Shown: positions 5,797 through 6,355 of the stretch, one piece after another | Position numbering within the stretch: the stretch's first letter is position 1 | Layout of the letters: each line of letters begins with the position of its first letter | NCBI GenBank assembly: GCA_030691805.1 | Contig: JAUYDP010000022.1 | Span: forward strand, 1-6,355 | Direction of reading: 5' to 3' | DNA: 6,355 bases | From: Dehalococcoidia bacterium | GTDB taxonomy: Bacteria > Chloroflexota > Dehalococcoidia > JAUYDP01 | Notes under the pieces: generated by a model | The model's input: only the letters and a program-made list of their open reading frames with translations | Databases searched by the model: none | Told to the model about the DNA's origin: nothing | Position numbers and translations under genes: made by a program

Positions 5797-5916
5797 CTCC
5801 AGGGTCTGCGGAGCAAGAAGCGCTTCGCCGCACTGGACACATACCTCAGCGGGCGGGTTTTCCAGCAGATAAAGCTTACCTTGATATGGCTGTCGGTAAT
5901 GCATCTTCGTAGGGCA
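5797..5916 (-). pseudogene. Remnant of a YgiT-type zinc-finger antitoxin
   Basis: Forty minus-strand codons starting at 5916 read like the body of YgiT/MqsA-N-type zinc-finger proteins, antitoxins usually paired with a DUF4258 or MqsR-like toxin. Visible elements are the strand segment QGKLYLLEN (residues 12-20 of the fragment), then PPAEVCVQCGEALLAPQTLE (21-40). This matches the family pattern of an 'ENVPAxVCxQCGE' core with the second CXXC knuckle intact. The first knuckle is degenerate: only CPTK remains where CXXCG is expected, so the zinc site is incomplete. The frame runs on through a GC-rich repeat to TAA at 5691-5689, without the normal C-terminus. The frame is open upstream as far as an ATG at 6096, but that part shows no family features. 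No toxin gene adjoins it. I judge it a decayed fragment; a divergent functional protein is less likely. Confidence 0.5.
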
Positions 5917-5982
5917 TGAAACACCCCGAATCCGGTAACTGACCGATGACACAAGTGGAATAAGACTGCCTCTGGAGGGATA

Positions 5983-6026
5983 CCGTTTCCCAACGGATAA
6001 CGGATGAGGGAAACGGATAACGGATG
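5983..6026. repeat. Direct and inverted repeat cluster
   Basis: AACGGATAACGGATG occurs twice (5992-6006 and 6012-6026), a 20-base period, and each copy is itself a doubled ACGGAT(A/G) unit. Overlapping this, CCGTTTCCC (5983-5991) is the exact reverse complement of GGGAAACGG (6008-6016). The cluster lies between the YgiT-like remnant and the point where the redoxin lipoprotein gene breaks off, so it may mark a rearrangement junction or slippage product. Confidence 0.6.
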
Positions 6027-6046
6027 CATGGCCCAACCCCTCCCGG

Positions 6047-6220
6047 TTAGCGCTGCTTCCTGCCCCGCAGGTCGGAGAGGCGCACTGGCTGGCCATTCTG
6101 GTCCACCAGGGCGAAGTCCGGCGCGGCCTTGGAAGGGGGACCGTTGCGGGCTGCTGCCGGCTGGCAGGCGGCCAGCCCCAGGGACAACAATACCATGCTA
6201 ATTAAGAGGCGGAGATTCAT
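6047..6220 (-). pseudogene. Truncated lipoprotein with thioredoxin/SCO1-like N-terminus
   Basis: Minus-strand ATG at 6220-6218 opens a 57-residue frame ending with TAA at 6049-6047. Residues 1-18 form a lipoprotein signal peptide with the perfect lipobox L16-A17-A18-C19. After a short linker, APDFALVDQNGQPVRLSDLR (33-52) is the opening strand pair of AhpC/TSA, TlpA and SCO1-type redoxins. The family continues with a hydrophobic strand and the CXXC or CP active site, but here the frame reads GRKQR and stops. None of the three downstream frames resumes a redoxin sequence, so this is a truncation rather than a simple frameshift. It starts 12 bases after the stop of an upstream peroxiredoxin-like gene, so the two probably formed an operon. 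The ribosome site is weak (AGAAAGA region). It could be expressed as a short lipoprotein, but redox function is unlikely. Confidence 0.7.
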
Positions 6221-6232
6221 CTGACGATCTTT

Positions 6233-6355
6233 CTACTTCTGGTTTAGGCTGTCCAGGACAGCCAGGACTCCGGCATTATCTGGTATATCTCTCATTGACC
6301 CGCTATAGTGCTGATAGCGGATCCGTCCAGTTTTGTCCACCACTAATAGAGCAGG
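6233..6355 (-). CDS. Peroxiredoxin/AhpC-TSA-like protein, C-terminal 40 residues only
   Basis: Minus-strand codons run from the window edge to TAG at 6235-6233. The 40 visible residues start PALLVVDKTGRIRYQHYSGS and end in DIPDNAGVLAVLDSLNQK. This is the typical last section of AhpC/TSA (peroxiredoxin, BCP-like) proteins: the strand with Pro before 'xVDxxGxIRY', a second strand, then the C-terminal helix 'IPDNxxVLxxLxxL'. These enzymes reduce peroxides or act as thiol oxidoreductases. The active-site cysteine lies outside the window, so the subclass cannot be decided. The gene reads toward the truncated redoxin lipoprotein 12 bases downstream. The 3' end looks intact. Confidence 0.8.
   Translation of the reverse strand, partial: PALLVVDKTGRIRYQHYSGSMRDIPDNAGVLAVLDSLNQK

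Larger units (their letters stand above)
5510..6046. other. Region without an intact gene; decayed sequence
   Basis: Between lgt and the truncated redoxin lipoprotein there are 537 bases with no complete, recognisable gene on either strand. The longer open frames here lack family features along most of their length. What can be supported are two minus-strand coding remnants (5524-5688 and 5797-5916) and short repeats (5730-5772 and 5983-6026). There is no clear terminator for lgt, no tRNA and no integrase. The picture fits a rearrangement site where genes were lost or inserted. Confidence 0.6.

Noticed and set aside
5646..6029. A 127-codon minus-strand frame across the remnant region.
   Set aside because: It runs in a different frame from the YgiT-like core, shows no domain pattern, and is explained by low stop-codon density.

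Overview
This is a moderately GC-rich bacterial window. It is probably from an uncultured anaerobic or facultative member of the Chloroflexota (Dehalococcoidia-like). That placement is an inference from the luciferase-like oxidoreductase, the RelE/Phd pair, the menaquinol-type multiheme cytochrome and the form of the Lgt active site; no rRNA or other marker gene is present.

Layout. Bases 1-330 hold the end of a coiled-coil protein of unknown role. Bases 379-1323 encode a luciferase-like (LLM) flavin-dependent oxidoreductase. Bases 1354-1907 hold a toxin-first RelE/Phd toxin-antitoxin pair whose genes overlap by four bases. A 185-base gap follows. It carries a 26-codon ORF with a perfect Shine-Dalgarno site and overlapping inverted repeats. 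Three plus-strand genes then form a probable operon: a Tat-exported lipoprotein of the NMT1/SsuA-like solute-binding type (2093-3127), a three-helix, six-heme NapC/NirT-family cytochrome c (3169-4632), and prolipoprotein diacylglyceryl transferase Lgt (4712-5509).

Bases 5510-6046 hold no intact gene. On the minus strand there is an unrecognised 54-codon frame, the body of a YgiT-type zinc-finger antitoxin that has lost its first zinc knuckle, and short direct and inverted repeats. At the right edge, also on the minus strand, are the C-terminus of a peroxiredoxin-like protein (6233-6355) and, 12 bases downstream of it, a lipoprotein that starts as a thioredoxin-fold protein but stops after 57 residues (6047-6220). 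The right third therefore looks like a site of gene decay or rearrangement.

How the genes may work together. The solute-binding protein has a cysteine at a lipobox-like position, and Lgt two genes downstream is the enzyme that would lipidate it. The cytochrome between them should take electrons from membrane quinol and pass them to periplasmic acceptors. No ABC permease, ATPase or terminal reductase is present. The most interesting points are the cytochrome's non-canonical CX3CH first heme motif and its three-helix membrane anchor, its pairing with an orphan binding protein, the substituted active-site positions in Lgt, and the small leader ORF.
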